Assembly (NCBI GenBank): GCA_015075625.1
Contig: JABTTZ010000003.1
Span: 558,001 to 622,000, forward strand
DNA: 64,000 bases
Direction of reading: 5' to 3'
Source of the DNA: Anaerolineales bacterium
Lineage (GTDB): Bacteria > Chloroflexota > Anaerolineae > Aggregatilineales > UBA2796
Part shown: one piece after another, positions 42,482 through 51,427 of the stretch
Layout: every line of letters starts with the position of its first letter
Position numbering within the stretch: the first letter of the stretch is position 1
Made by a program: the position numbers and the translations under genes
Notes under the pieces: model-generated
The model's database searches: none
What the model was told of the DNA's origin: nothing
Seen by the model: only the letters and a program-made list of their open reading frames with translations

Positions 42482-43156
42482 ATGTACGAAGACCTTGCCA
42501 AAGATCGTTTATTGGAGACGGAAAACCTGACCGACGCCCTTGATAGTGAAGCGGGCGATTGGTTGTTGAATTGGGGAATCAGCCAAATTCCACGGATGCT
42601 GAACGATGTAACGGACGAAGCCGCCGCGAACGAGAAAATTTCTGGGCTGATGCGCGTTATGCGCACGCTAAACGGGCTTGGTGCAGACGCCCCCGAACGC
42701 CCGGCAGAAGAGTTAAGCGAGGCGATTCAAGCTTTTTTAGAGGGTCATCAAGGCATCGTTTCGGTAGGGAAACCCTTCGCCGCTGCGCCGATCATGAATA
42801 CGGTGGATGGTGGTTTTGAAGGCAATAACGAGGGAAAATCAGCCAGCGGGTTAGCCAGCGCAATTGCCGGAAAAACACCCCTAGAAGCGTTGAAGCTGAT
42901 CACGGCGATAGTCACTCCCAACGAAGCGCCGCCGCCATCGGAAGTGCCTGTGCCTGCCCAAGCTGAATCTGATCCGGCTGCACCATTTGCGGCAATGAAC
43001 CTGATTGCCCAAGCCATCCAAGCAACGATGCCGCCTGCGGACTCTGTGACATCACCTGTGGAAACATCAGATGCGGAGTCACCATCTTCCCGCCGCGCTC
43101 AAGGGGATAGCGGAAAAGTGAGCGAGGGTTGGGGAAAACCACCCAAAGACGATTAG
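42482..43156 (+). CDS. Hypothetical acidic protein
   Basis: 224 residues with GAGAGG 5 nt before the ATG. The first 150 residues look helical ('LLNWGISQIPRMLNDVTDEA', 'EKISGLMRVMRTLNGLG'). The tail is Pro/Ser/Ala/Glu-rich and low-complexity ('APPPSEVPVPAQAESD'). There is no signal peptide and no recognised domain. It is preceded by 10-bp tandem repeats, with asd 119 bp downstream on the same strand. Confidence 0.6.
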   Translation: MYEDLAKDRLLETENLTDALDSEAGDWLLNWGISQIPRMLNDVTDEAAANEKISGLMRVMRTLNGLGADAPERPAEELSEAIQAFLEGHQGIVSVGKPFAAAPIMNTVDGGFEGNNEGKSASGLASAIAGKTPLEALKLITAIVTPNEAPPPSEVPVPAQAESDPAAPFAAMNLIAQAIQATMPPADSVTSPVETSDAESPSSRRAQGDSGKVSEGWGKPPKDD

Positions 43157-43275
43157 CCTTTTGCACCCTGATAAGGGAATAGCGGGGATACCCTGCGTTT
43201 GTGAGCTTTCCTAATTGCCACGCCTCATCCGCCTGTGCTATCGTGATCATTCTTGCACAGAGGAGAACTTAGATC

Positions 43276-44385
43276 ATGAGTTATGGTACATCAAATGGGC
43301 ATCCGCCGCGTCAAAAATTAGGGGTTGCTGTTTTAGGGGCAACAGGGACGGTAGGACAGCGCTTTATTCAACTGCTTGCCGATCATCCATGGTTCACGGT
43401 GACGGAAGTTGCCGCATCGGAGCGCAGTGCTGGAAAACCCTATGAGGAAGCGTGCCAATGGAAGCTCCCCGGCGCTATTCCGGCAGATGTTGCCCGTTTG
43501 AAAGTACTGCCCTTAGAGGCAGCGTTTACCGCCCCGATCATTATGTCTGCACTCCCAGGCGAGGTGGCAAAATACCTTGAACCAGCACTAGCAGCCGCCG
43601 GACATTTGGTATCTTCAAACACCAGTGCCAACCGGATGGGGCAGGATATTCCTTTGCTGCTGCCGGAGATCAACGCCGATCACGTTCGCCTTATCGATGC
43701 GCAGCGGGCGCGGGGTTGGGCGGGCGGGCTGGTCACCATGTCCAATTGCACGATTGTTGGGGTGGTTATGGCGCTTGCCCCGCTGCGCCGTTTTGGTATT
43801 GAGCGGGTGAACCTCGTCAGTATGCAGGCGATCAGCGGCGCGGGCTACCCCGGTGTTTCCTCTTTTGACATCCTCGATAATGTAATTCCCTACATTGGCG
43901 GGGAAGAAGACAAAGCGGAAAGCGAGCCGAAGAAAATCTTAGGGGCGCTGGCGGAGGGTGAAATCAACGCCTTCGCGATGGACATCAGTGCCGCTTGCCA
44001 CCGCGTCCCCGTCATGGATGGGCATACCGTTGCTGTCTCAGTGGGTTTTCGCCAAAGACCCACCGAAGCCGAGATACGCCAAGCGTGGGAAACCTTCTCT
44101 GGGCATCCATTGTCGGCAGCCTTACCCAGCCACCCCGCACCGGTGATTGCCTATGTTGAGGAATCAGATCGCCCCCAACCACGACGGGATCGGGACAGCG
44201 GGCGGGGCATGACGACAACGATTGGACGGTTACGCCCTTGCTCTGTTCTCGATTACAAATTCGTCACTCTTTCCCATAATACAATTCGCGGTGCGGCAGG
44301 CGGGGCGATTCTGAATGCGGAACTTCTTGTAATGCAAGGGTATGCCAGCCATTTTGAAACGGCTACTGCGCTGGAGGCAAACTAG
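43276..44385 (+). CDS. asd: Aspartate-semialdehyde dehydrogenase
   Basis: 369 residues. N-terminal NADP-binding 'VAVLGATGTVGQRFIQLL', active-site Cys158 in 'VTMSNCTIVGV', 'SGAGYPGVSSFDILDN', and the basic/His region 'AACHRVPVMDGHTVAV' mark the archaeal/fungal-type branch of ASADH. It reduces aspartyl phosphate to aspartate semialdehyde, the branch point to lysine, threonine and methionine. GAGGAG lies upstream. Note the SAM riboswitch and aspartokinase-like ACT genes of the same pathway at 15.5 kb. Confidence 0.95.
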   Translation: MSYGTSNGHPPRQKLGVAVLGATGTVGQRFIQLLADHPWFTVTEVAASERSAGKPYEEACQWKLPGAIPADVARLKVLPLEAAFTAPIIMSALPGEVAKYLEPALAAAGHLVSSNTSANRMGQDIPLLLPEINADHVRLIDAQRARGWAGGLVTMSNCTIVGVVMALAPLRRFGIERVNLVSMQAISGAGYPGVSSFDILDNVIPYIGGEEDKAESEPKKILGALAEGEINAFAMDISAACHRVPVMDGHTVAVSVGFRQRPTEAEIRQAWETFSGHPLSAALPSHPAPVIAYVEESDRPQPRRDRDSGRGMTTTIGRLRPCSVLDYKFVTLSHNTIRGAAGGAILNAELLVMQGYASHFETATALEAN

Positions 44386-44431
44386 GGTGGCGCGGGGCTG
44401 AAGCCGTCGCGCTAAGGATAATCACCCCGTT

Positions 44432-44473
44432 GGGGCTTGAAGGCAAGCCGGTTGTTTTTGCCTTCCAAGCCCC
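44432..44473. terminator. Hairpin between convergent asd and the multi-TM gene
   Basis: Arms 44432-44446 and 44458-44473 pair over about 15 bp with one bulged base. There is no long T tract, so it may act weakly or in both directions. Confidence 0.45.
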
Positions 44474-44489
44474 TAAAAGGTGACCAGAG

Positions 44490-45092
44490 TCACCGCTGCC
44501 GTGACTGAACAAGAAACCCAAAGGTTGCCAAGACAATCCAGATGATCAAAATGACAATGCCGCTGGTGTTCGTCTGCGTCATGGTGGCGAGATTATCCAC
44601 CGTGTAAACGCGAGTTGTATTGCCAGAGGTTAACCCCAACAAGACCAGCCCACCGATAACCATGAGCGCCGAACCAGTGACCGCCGTACTCAATTTGATG
44701 ATGATCTTCGCCGCCGCAAACGAGAGCAGCGCCCCAATAACCGCCAGAACGATGATGATGATAGTCGTTGTTGTCTGATCCAACCGCAGCAGTTGGGTAC
44801 TGATCATGAACCCCACCACTGCGCCAAGAAGCAAACCCGCTAACAAAACAGCGATCCGCCACAACCAAAAGAAAATCAACCCAAAGAGGATGCCCAACCC
44901 AAGCGCGGCAATGACCTTGATAATTGTTTCGGGGTTGTTCTGGGTGAGCGCCAACCCTAAGGTTGCCCCAAAGAGAAAGCCAATGAGCGTGAGGTATTGG
45001 CGAAACACACGATAGCCAAAAAAGCACGCCACAACGCCAAAAACAACATTCAGAAGGGCGAACAGAGTCACAAGTGATGAATCAATAATCAT
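44490..45092 (-). CDS. Multi-pass membrane protein, DUF4203/TMEM198-like
   Basis: 200 residues of almost continuous hydrophobic helices, about seven. Gly-rich turns 'LIGFLFGATLGLALTQ' and 'LLLGAVVGFMISTQLLRLDQ' repeat in the DUF4203 manner. No charged active site is seen. AGGGGG lies 6 nt upstream of the ATG. Function is unknown. It lies 24 bp downstream of the stop side of its neighbour and is on the same strand as aroE, which ends close behind its start. Confidence 0.6.
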   Translation of the reverse strand: MIIDSSLVTLFALLNVVFGVVACFFGYRVFRQYLTLIGFLFGATLGLALTQNNPETIIKVIAALGLGILFGLIFFWLWRIAVLLAGLLLGAVVGFMISTQLLRLDQTTTTIIIIVLAVIGALLSFAAAKIIIKLSTAVTGSALMVIGGLVLLGLTSGNTTRVYTVDNLATMTQTNTSGIVILIIWIVLATFGFLVQSRQR

Positions 45093-45116
45093 ACAATCCC
45101 CCTAGCGATGATTGCC

Positions 45117-45977
45117 TTACCCAAGTTCAAGCCGTGTTACACACACAGCACGCATCACCTCAATATTCGGGCGACGCCCCGTCCAGACCTCAAAGGCTGC
45201 TGCCCCCTGATAGACGAGCATTCCCACCCCACCCACAGTGGTTAAGCCGGCGGCTTTCGCATCGCGCATGAGACGGGTTTCTAAGGGGCGATAGACGGTA
45301 TCATAAACGGTTGCCCCCGCCGGAAATGGAACATCCTCCACCCAAGGGGTGCGATCCACACTGGGAAACATGCCCACTGGCGTTGTATTCACAATGAGGG
45401 TTGCCCCGACGCTGATCGTCCCCAATTGGTCTGGGGAGGCAGCGCTCACCTTGCTCCCCGACCATGATTTCTTCAAAAATTCGACAAGTGTATCGGCGTG
45501 TTCGGCGGTGCGGTTGACAAAAATGACCTCACACCCCGAACGAACCAGCCCAGAGCCAACTGCCCGCGCCGCGCCCCCCGCACCGAGGACAATCACTTTT
45601 GCCCCTGAGCCAATCTTGACACGATTGGCGGCAATATCGGCAAGAAACCCCGTCATATCAGTGTTTAGCCCTTCCAGTTTACCCGTTGCGTTATCAATGC
45701 GGACGGTGTTCACCGCCCCAACGATTTTCACGGCATCGGTGATTGAATCCAAGAAGGGGATGATACTCACTTTGTGAGGGACCGTCACGTTTACGCCGCG
45801 AAAGCCGAGGGCGCTTAGCCCGCGCACCGCATCGGGGAGTTTTTCGGGATGGACAAGTAGGGGCAGATAGCGCCAATTTAGACCTAGATTTTCGAGGGCG
45901 GCGTTCTGCATGAGGGGAGAGAGGGTATGGGCAATTGGATAACCCATCACCCCAAGAAGTTGCGTTTGACCATCCAT
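45117..45977 (-). CDS. aroE: Shikimate dehydrogenase (NADP)
   Basis: 286 residues. The substrate domain has 'VMGYPIAHTLSPLMQNAAL', 'GVNVTVPHK' with catalytic Lys69, and 'GLNTDMTGF' with Asp107. The NADP domain has 'VIVLGAGGAARAVGSGLV', 'IFVNRTAEHA' and 'VGGVGMLVYQGAAAFEVWTG'. It reduces 3-dehydroshikimate in the aromatic amino acid pathway. AroE is preferred over YdiB/quinate forms from general fit only. Cytosolic. Confidence 0.95.
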   Translation of the reverse strand: MDGQTQLLGVMGYPIAHTLSPLMQNAALENLGLNWRYLPLLVHPEKLPDAVRGLSALGFRGVNVTVPHKVSIIPFLDSITDAVKIVGAVNTVRIDNATGKLEGLNTDMTGFLADIAANRVKIGSGAKVIVLGAGGAARAVGSGLVRSGCEVIFVNRTAEHADTLVEFLKKSWSGSKVSAASPDQLGTISVGATLIVNTTPVGMFPSVDRTPWVEDVPFPAGATVYDTVYRPLETRLMRDAKAAGLTTVGGVGMLVYQGAAAFEVWTGRRPNIEVMRAVCVTRLELG

Positions 45978-46129
45978 CGTTTACGCTTTGCCCCTCATCA
46001 TCCTAAGCCTAATATCGTAGCCTGTTTACCTTGTGCGTATGGCATGGGGAAGTCTAACACAAAAGGCGCTTTATTCCTCTAGACGTTAAGGCTCTTACCC
46101 TCTCCGTCTAGCAGATTGCGAATCCATGC

Positions 46130-46135
46130 TATACT
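46130..46135 (+). promoter_or_regulatory. Possible -10 element of the LysM/glycosidase-like gene
   Basis: TATACT about 90 bp before the chosen ATG, without a good -35. It overlaps the first codons of the longer ORF reading and so argues for the later start. The gap 45978-46224 otherwise shows only a 7-bp inverted repeat (CTAGACG/CGTCTAG, about 46080-46112). Confidence 0.3.
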
Positions 46136-46224
46136 TGCCCAAGAACCTAGAGCGCAGACCGCTTATCGGGGATACGCACGGCGGCGCTCTTGTGTGCGAT
46201 CCAATTTCTAAGGGAGGACACGTC

Positions 46225-47655
46225 ATGCGTCGTCTTGTACTCGTTTCGCTTGTGGCACTTTTGGTCATGGCATCCATTGGCATTGCCACCCCCGCACAAG
46301 CCCAAACCCCCGGACAGCAGCTCCATACCGTTCAACGGGGCGAAAACCTTTTCCGTATTGGGCTGAAATATGGTGTGTCTGCCGCCGCAATCGCCCAAGC
46401 CAACCGCATTTCAAACCCGAACTTGATTTATGTTGGGCAAGTCCTTGTCATTCCACCCGGCGGGACGACTCCTCCGGTGGTCACCCCCCCACCGCCCACC
46501 CCTCCCCCCCCCGCAGCGACGACCTATACCGTCCAGCGTGGGGATTGGTTGGCGAAGATTGCCCGTCAGTTTGGGGTTTCGGTAACCGCCCTTGCTAGCC
46601 TGAACAATATTGTGAATGTCAACCTGATCTACCCCGGACAGGTGTTGAAAATCCCTGCTGGTGGGACGCCCAACCCGAATCCAAATCCCAATCCCAACCC
46701 GAACCCAAATCCGAATCCGAATCCCAACCCAAATCCAATCACAGGCTTTGAATTGGGCGGACAGGTGCTAGATTTGAATGGAAACACACAAGCCGTCTTG
46801 CAAAGCGCGAAGATGGCATGGGTGAAGTTCCAAGTTCAGAATGGCGACGGGAATGCTGCCAACATCATCGCCAACGCGAAGGGGCTAGGCTTCAAGGTCA
46901 TGGTTGGCGTTGTGGGGGATAAGAATCAGGTTTTGAACCCGCAATACCAAGATGGCTATGCGAACTATGTGAAAAGCCTTGCCGCTGCTGGCGCAGATGC
47001 GATTCAAGTTTGGAACGAGATGAACATTGACCGCGAATGGCCGCAAGGGCAGATCAACGCCGCGCTGTATGTCGGTTTGCTTCAAAAGGCACACACCGCG
47101 ATCAAAGCGGGCAATGGTGCAACGCTGGTGATCACCGGCGCTCCCGCCCCAACCGGCGCGGAAGGCGCATTTGGGCGCGATAAGGTTCAAAACGACGACA
47201 CCTACTACCGCGATATGGCGTTGGCGGGTGCGGGAAACTTTGCCGATTGCATCGGCGTCCACTACAACGAAGGGATCGTCCCGCCCACCCAAACCAGCGG
47301 CGACCCGCGTGGGGATAATTACCCAACGCGCTATCTGCCGACGATGTTGGCGCGGGCGCTTCAGAATTTCCCCGGTAAGGCGGCGTGCTTCAGCGAGTTG
47401 GGCTACCTCTCGCCGGAAGGGTATGGTCCTCTGCCCGGTGGGTTCTCGTGGGCGGCAAACACAACGGCACAGCAGCAAGCGCAGTACTTGGGGCAAGCCG
47501 TAGCCTATCTGCGCAACAGCGGGAAAGTCCGCTTGATGATTGTCTTCAACATCGACTTCACCCGCTATGATGATGATCCGCAGGCAGGCTATGCCATTAT
47601 CCGTCCGGGAAATGTGTGCATCGCCTGTGCCACCATTTCGGCGGCAATGCCTTAG
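46225..47655 (+). CDS. Secreted LysM protein with clan-A glycosidase-like domain
   Basis: About 476 residues from the ATG at 46225, with AGGGAGG 7 nt upstream and a signal peptide ('LVLVSLVALLVMASIGIAT'). Two LysM domains ('HTVQRGENLFRIGLKYGVSA', 'YTVQRGDWLAKIARQFGVSV'), each closing with 'LIYxGQVLxIP', should bind peptidoglycan or chitin-like glycans. An Asn-Pro repeat linker leads to a TIM-barrel-like domain with 'DAIQVWNEMNIDREW' and 'KAACFSELGYLSPEGY', the same candidate catalytic Glu pair as the SH3b paralogue at 40959-42317. Substrate is unknown. Confidence 0.82.
   Translation: MRRLVLVSLVALLVMASIGIATPAQAQTPGQQLHTVQRGENLFRIGLKYGVSAAAIAQANRISNPNLIYVGQVLVIPPGGTTPPVVTPPPPTPPPPAATTYTVQRGDWLAKIARQFGVSVTALASLNNIVNVNLIYPGQVLKIPAGGTPNPNPNPNPNPNPNPNPNPNPNPITGFELGGQVLDLNGNTQAVLQSAKMAWVKFQVQNGDGNAANIIANAKGLGFKVMVGVVGDKNQVLNPQYQDGYANYVKSLAAAGADAIQVWNEMNIDREWPQGQINAALYVGLLQKAHTAIKAGNGATLVITGAPAPTGAEGAFGRDKVQNDDTYYRDMALAGAGNFADCIGVHYNEGIVPPTQTSGDPRGDNYPTRYLPTMLARALQNFPGKAACFSELGYLSPEGYGPLPGGFSWAANTTAQQQAQYLGQAVAYLRNSGKVRLMIVFNIDFTRYDDDPQAGYAIIRPGNVCIACATISAAMP
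46671..46738 (+). repeat. Asn-Pro coding repeat
   Basis: About 11 consecutive Asn-Pro codon pairs (hexamers AAYCCN) form the linker between LysM and catalytic-like domains. Such tracts vary in length by slippage. Confidence 0.8.
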
Positions 47656-47692
47656 GGCAGGGACTTGCTATGGTCTAAAGCCGTAATGGAAA

Positions 47693-47744
47693 GGCGACCT
47701 CTTGTGGTCGCCCGTTGGGAGCGCCAAAAGGCGCTCCCTTTTGT
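47693..47744 (+). terminator. Double hairpin terminator after the LysM gene
   Basis: First hairpin GGCGACC/GGTCGCC (47693-47712). Second, 9-bp, GGGAGCGCC-AAAA-GGCGCTCCC (47717-47738), is followed by TTTTGT. Confidence 0.75.
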
Positions 47745-47750
47745 GCTGCG

Positions 47751-49088
47751 CTAGGCTTTCTTTGTTTTTTTTGCTTTGCCCCCACCGCTTTCTTTTGAGT
47801 GATCACTCATTTCGGTACGAAGTGCCGCCCCAAACGCTGGCGGATAGCTTGCCTCAATGGTCAGGGTCTCTGCCCCGTGAAACGCCATAAAATCACGCAT
47901 CGCCTCTGCTATCGCTGCAATCATTGGCTCCGTGATGGTGATATCCGGTTCAAGATGAAGCGCCCGTAAAATCAAGACCTTTGTTTTGCGCTCTAGTTTG
48001 GGGTCAAAGCGCCCGATGAGCGCATCGCGGTAAAGGATAGGCAGCGAGAAATAGCCCCACCGCCGTTGGGGGGCAGGCTTGTAACATTCAAGTGTTTGGG
48101 TGAATCCCCAAAAAAGCTCATCACGACGGGTTGCCCAAAACAGGTTGTCAAACGGGGTGAGAAAGGTCGTATGCTCAGCGTGAAGCGACCCCTCGGCAAT
48201 CGCCTCTAAGGTCGGCAGATTGTCCCGATGGACGATCAGCGTTTCTTCCTTACCGCCCATTACGGACCCTTGCACTGTCACTAGTTCGCCTGTCTCAATC
48301 AGATCACGAATGATCCCACGTCCTTCGGGGCGTTTTACACGGAGGTAATCTGAGGCGTGATCAGGCTTGCACACACCCAATGCCCGCGCCCCGCGCAGGA
48401 TGAGAAAGCGGCGCATTGCTTCTGGGGTCGGCTCACTGGTATCCACCCATGTGGGCAGCACACGTTCTTGAAGATCGTAGACTCGCTGAAATTTTTCGCG
48501 TCGGGTGACCATCGTCTCCCCGATGTTGTAGAGCCGCTCAAGGGCAATCTTGGCTGGTTTCCAATTCCACCATGACCCACCGCGATGCCGTTTGTCCTCA
48601 AAATCGGACGCCCGCAGGGCGCCTTCCGCTTCGATCCGCGTGCGAACATGACCGACAAGCGCTCGATTTTCGTCCTTTTCTGCCCATGTCTCCCACCATT
48701 TATTGCGCCCTTCGCGGAATTGTCGCATCAGCGGCAAACGGTAGCGATAATCTTTCAGGGGGATCAGACAGGCTTCTTTCAGCCAATATTCAAAAAGCTG
48801 CCGATCTGTCCCTTTGCCATCTGTGCCAAACGCGACCTGATCGAGATGGGCGGGATCGTAACGCCCAACGCGGCTGAATAGGCATAAATACTGACTGCGG
48901 TGTACCATTTGGAGGGTGTCAATCTGAACACAGCCAAGCTGATCGACAACGCCGAAAATCCGTTCGTGGGTGGGCGACGCAGTAGGGGGCGTTCCCAACC
49001 CCTGTGCGTGCAGCGCCAACGCACGAAGGGCGCTCAACGAGTAAATGGGGCGGTTTTTTGTGGTGCGGCGCGGTTTTGGCGTAGACAT
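47751..49088 (-). CDS. YcaQ/AlkX-like HTH_42 DNA glycosylase family protein
   Basis: 445 residues. The winged-helix HTH_42 family signature is clear: 'FGVVDQLGCVQIDTLQMVHR' with the QxD catalytic-type motif, 'SWWNWKPAKIALERLYNIGE', 'FLTPFDNLFWATRRDELFWG' and 'RRWGYFSLPILYRDALIGRF'. Characterised members (E. coli YcaQ, Streptomyces AlkX/AlkZ types) are DNA glycosylases for interstrand cross-links or bulky alkyl adducts. The C-terminus is a Lys-rich tail ('GGGKAKKTKKA'). It is divergent from tatD across 99 bp. Confidence 0.87.
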   Translation of the reverse strand: MSTPKPRRTTKNRPIYSLSALRALALHAQGLGTPPTASPTHERIFGVVDQLGCVQIDTLQMVHRSQYLCLFSRVGRYDPAHLDQVAFGTDGKGTDRQLFEYWLKEACLIPLKDYRYRLPLMRQFREGRNKWWETWAEKDENRALVGHVRTRIEAEGALRASDFEDKRHRGGSWWNWKPAKIALERLYNIGETMVTRREKFQRVYDLQERVLPTWVDTSEPTPEAMRRFLILRGARALGVCKPDHASDYLRVKRPEGRGIIRDLIETGELVTVQGSVMGGKEETLIVHRDNLPTLEAIAEGSLHAEHTTFLTPFDNLFWATRRDELFWGFTQTLECYKPAPQRRWGYFSLPILYRDALIGRFDPKLERKTKVLILRALHLEPDITITEPMIAAIAEAMRDFMAFHGAETLTIEASYPPAFGAALRTEMSDHSKESGGGKAKKTKKA

Positions 49089-49187
49089 AAACGACTCACT
49101 TCGGTATGATCACAGTAGAAACGTGCGTTCTATTGTAACCGACCTTTGTCTTAAACTGAATACCAACACCATGATGGGACATACCTT

Positions 49188-50045
49188 GTGAATAATTCTG
49201 TGGATCGCCTTGATCGCTTAATTGATACCCATTGTCATCTTGATTTCGAGGCATTTGATACAGATCGCCCAGAAGTGATCGCACGGGCAGCGGCAGCAGG
49301 GGTGACGCGCCTCATCATCCCCGCCATCAACGCGGAGTCGGGGGCGGCAGCGCTTCATCTTGCCGCCACCTATCCGGGGATTTACGTGGGCGTGGGCATC
49401 CATCCTAATGATACAAAGGACTATGATCCCGCTTTGCTCGTCTCCATTGGCGAACAGGCGCGTGAGGCAAAATGCTGCGCCATTGGGGAGATTGGGCTGG
49501 ATTATTACCGCGATTGGAGTCCAAAGGCAGACCAGCGCCGCGCCTTTGAAGATCATTTGATGTTGGCGGCGGCGGTGGGCAAGCCAGTGATCATTCACAA
49601 CCGCGAGGCAGCCGAGGATGTGATCGCTATTCTACGGGCATGGATTGGGGGATTAGATGGCGATTTACGGGCGCGTCCGGGCGTTCTCCATTCGTTTTCC
49701 GCCTCATGGGAGATCGCTGAACAAGCGCTTGATTTGGGGTTTTATCTGGGCTTTACAGGTCCGGTCACCTTCAAAAATGCTGAGGACACTCGCCGGATTG
49801 CCGCCGCTGCGCCCTTGGAGCGAATCTTAGTGGAGACGGATGCCCCCTATCTAACCCCGCATCCGCATCGAGGGCAGCGCAACGAACCACGCTATGTTCG
49901 CCTTGTTGCTGAGCGTCTGGCGGCACTGCGAAACATGTCTGACGCGGATTTTTTTGCCCTGACGACGGGCAACGCCGAGCGTCTGTTTCAACTGCCAATT
50001 GTCGCTAGAGCCGAAGATGTCACGGTTAATGCGCCTGATCATTGA
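49188..50045 (+). CDS. tatD: TatD family metal-dependent hydrolase (DNase)
   Basis: 285 residues from a GTG. The amidohydrolase metal ligands are in place: 'LIDTHCHLDF', 'AIGEIGLDYYRD', 'PVIIHNREA', 'GVLHSFSAS' and 'ILVETDAPYLTPHPHRGQRN'. TatD-type enzymes are 3'-5' exonucleases on damaged DNA or RNA and D-tyrosyl-type deacylase relatives exist; no Tat export role is needed. The 3' end overlaps the beginning of lipM. Confidence 0.93.
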   Translation: MNNSVDRLDRLIDTHCHLDFEAFDTDRPEVIARAAAAGVTRLIIPAINAESGAAALHLAATYPGIYVGVGIHPNDTKDYDPALLVSIGEQAREAKCCAIGEIGLDYYRDWSPKADQRRAFEDHLMLAAAVGKPVIIHNREAAEDVIAILRAWIGGLDGDLRARPGVLHSFSASWEIAEQALDLGFYLGFTGPVTFKNAEDTRRIAAAAPLERILVETDAPYLTPHPHRGQRNEPRYVRLVAERLAALRNMSDADFFALTTGNAERLFQLPIVARAEDVTVNAPDH

Positions 50046-50826
50046 TCCCCCTTCGGATGGGGCAACGCAGATGGCAACCGATGAGGCGATTTTAATGGCG
50101 GTGGCGCGGGGAGAGCAGCCCCCAACGCTCCGTCTTTACCGTTGGTCGCCGCCATGCCTCTCATTGGGTTATGGACAGCCCCTCTCTGATATTGACAGAG
50201 GACGTGTGGCGGCGCGGGGGTGGGGACTTGTCCGCCGTTTGACGGGGGGGCGGGCGATTCTGCACTATGATGAGCTGACCTACAGCATCAGCTTACCCGC
50301 CGATCACCCCCTTGCGGCGGGGTCGATTGTGACAAGTTACCGCCGCCTGAGCGCGGCACTGCTAGAAGCGATGCGACGGTTGGGCTTACCTGCTGCCGCA
50401 GAACCTAGCCCCGATGGGGTGACGCTTGGGGCAGTCTGCATCGAAGTCCCCTCGAACTATGAGATCACCAGTGGCGGGCGCAAGCTGATTGGCAGCGCCC
50501 AAGCCCGCAAACATGGCGGCGTCATCCAACATGGCTCCTTACCCTTGCAGGGTGATCCTGGCTTGATTAGCGAGGGGCTGCGTTTCACCAACGAGGTAGA
50601 ACGGGCGGCGGCGGCGGAGCGTGTCCGCGAACGGGCGACGACAATCATGGCGAGTGTGGGTCAGGTGGTGGGGTGGGAACGGGCTGCTGAAGCGGTAATC
50701 GATAGTTTTGCCGCATGTTTTGGGATCACCATGCAGCCTGCCCATCTGAGTGAGGCTGAACGGATTGCCCTTCAAACGCTGCGCAACTCACGTTACGGAT
50801 CGGCAGCATGGACGGAACGCTTTTGA
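50017..50826 (+). CDS. lipM: Octanoyltransferase LipM / lipoate-protein ligase family
   Basis: About 269 residues from the ATG at 50017 (TTG at 49999 and ATG at 50029 are options), overlapping tatD by 29 bp. Signatures: 'LSLGYGQPLSDID', 'LVRRLTGGRAILHYDELTYS', and 'AVCIEVPSNYEI' with Cys141, followed by 'GRKLIGSAQARKHGGVIQHG'. The cysteine within C-x4-S-x-YE matches LipM, which moves octanoyl from acyl carrier protein to GcvH in lipoate synthesis, rather than LplA, which lacks it. LplA-like activity is the alternative. Confidence 0.85.
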   Translation: MSRLMRLIIDPPSDGATQMATDEAILMAVARGEQPPTLRLYRWSPPCLSLGYGQPLSDIDRGRVAARGWGLVRRLTGGRAILHYDELTYSISLPADHPLAAGSIVTSYRRLSAALLEAMRRLGLPAAAEPSPDGVTLGAVCIEVPSNYEITSGGRKLIGSAQARKHGGVIQHGSLPLQGDPGLISEGLRFTNEVERAAAAERVRERATTIMASVGQVVGWERAAEAVIDSFAACFGITMQPAHLSEAERIALQTLRNSRYGSAAWTERF

Positions 50827-50856
50827 GCGGTGTAAACAGGGGCGAAACGGCAAAGG

Positions 50857-51327
50857 TTACTTTTCCCCTTGCTTAATGACCTTACCTTCGCTAGATGGTT
50901 CGCCCTCAATTTCCTCTAGTTCGCCATCGTGGGTGAGGCGCATTGCCCGCTTGCGTTTTTCCGCCCCTGATTCATCCTCGCCAAGCAGCATTCGCGCCAT
51001 AATCGCACCCATCGCCCGATCTCGCATCTGGCGCTGCCCCCAATTTGTCTCAAGGATGATCATGATGAATTGGAACAGCAGTCCGACGCCCCACCCCACA
51101 TTGAGCATAATCGCCGCTGCTGAAACCCAATCCGTCTCGTTGCCGGGAAAATTCATCCCATTTAACGGGCTATGCCCGGCTCGGATGAGAACAATCCACG
51201 CAAATATGGAAAAGCCAACAAACATCAATGCATTCACGCCGAACAAAATCCAGCGGGTGAGCGCTTTTTGGCGGCGGATGGACACCTCCACTTGACGGCG
51301 GAGTTCTTGTTTGTCGATATTCTCCAT
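50857..51327 (-). CDS. 2TM-domain protein
   Basis: 156 residues. Two membrane helices ('ILFGVNALMFVGFSIFAWIV', 'AAIMLNVGWGVGLLFQFIMI') sit between a charged N-terminus and the conserved-type 'RQMRDRAMGAIMARML', then an acidic disordered tail. This is the 2TM-domain layout; such regions are seen alone or as anchors. It is separated from the next operon by an intrinsic terminator and so probably has its own promoter. Confidence 0.65.
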   Translation of the reverse strand: MENIDKQELRRQVEVSIRRQKALTRWILFGVNALMFVGFSIFAWIVLIRAGHSPLNGMNFPGNETDWVSAAAIMLNVGWGVGLLFQFIMIILETNWGQRQMRDRAMGAIMARMLLGEDESGAEKRKRAMRLTHDGELEEIEGEPSSEGKVIKQGEK

Positions 51328-51351
51328 GTGAGAATGCTCCTACGGGTGGCT

Positions 51352-51390
51352 CTTAGAACAAAACGGGGCGGTGTCTGTCATCCCGCCCCG
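51352..51390 (-). terminator. Intrinsic terminator of the MutL/DUF6754 operon
   Basis: Read on the minus strand, an 8-bp stem CGGGGCGG/CCGCCCCG (51364-51371 with 51383-51390) is followed by TTTTGTTCT. It is 37 bp after the last stop. Confidence 0.8.
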
Positions 51391-51427
51391 ACACATATGT
51401 CTAGCTATCTACGGCAGAAGACAGGTC

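Noticed and set aside
46671-46738. Short tandem repeat as a possible CRISPR or minisatellite
   Set aside because: It is in frame and encodes the Asn-Pro linker of a secreted protein.
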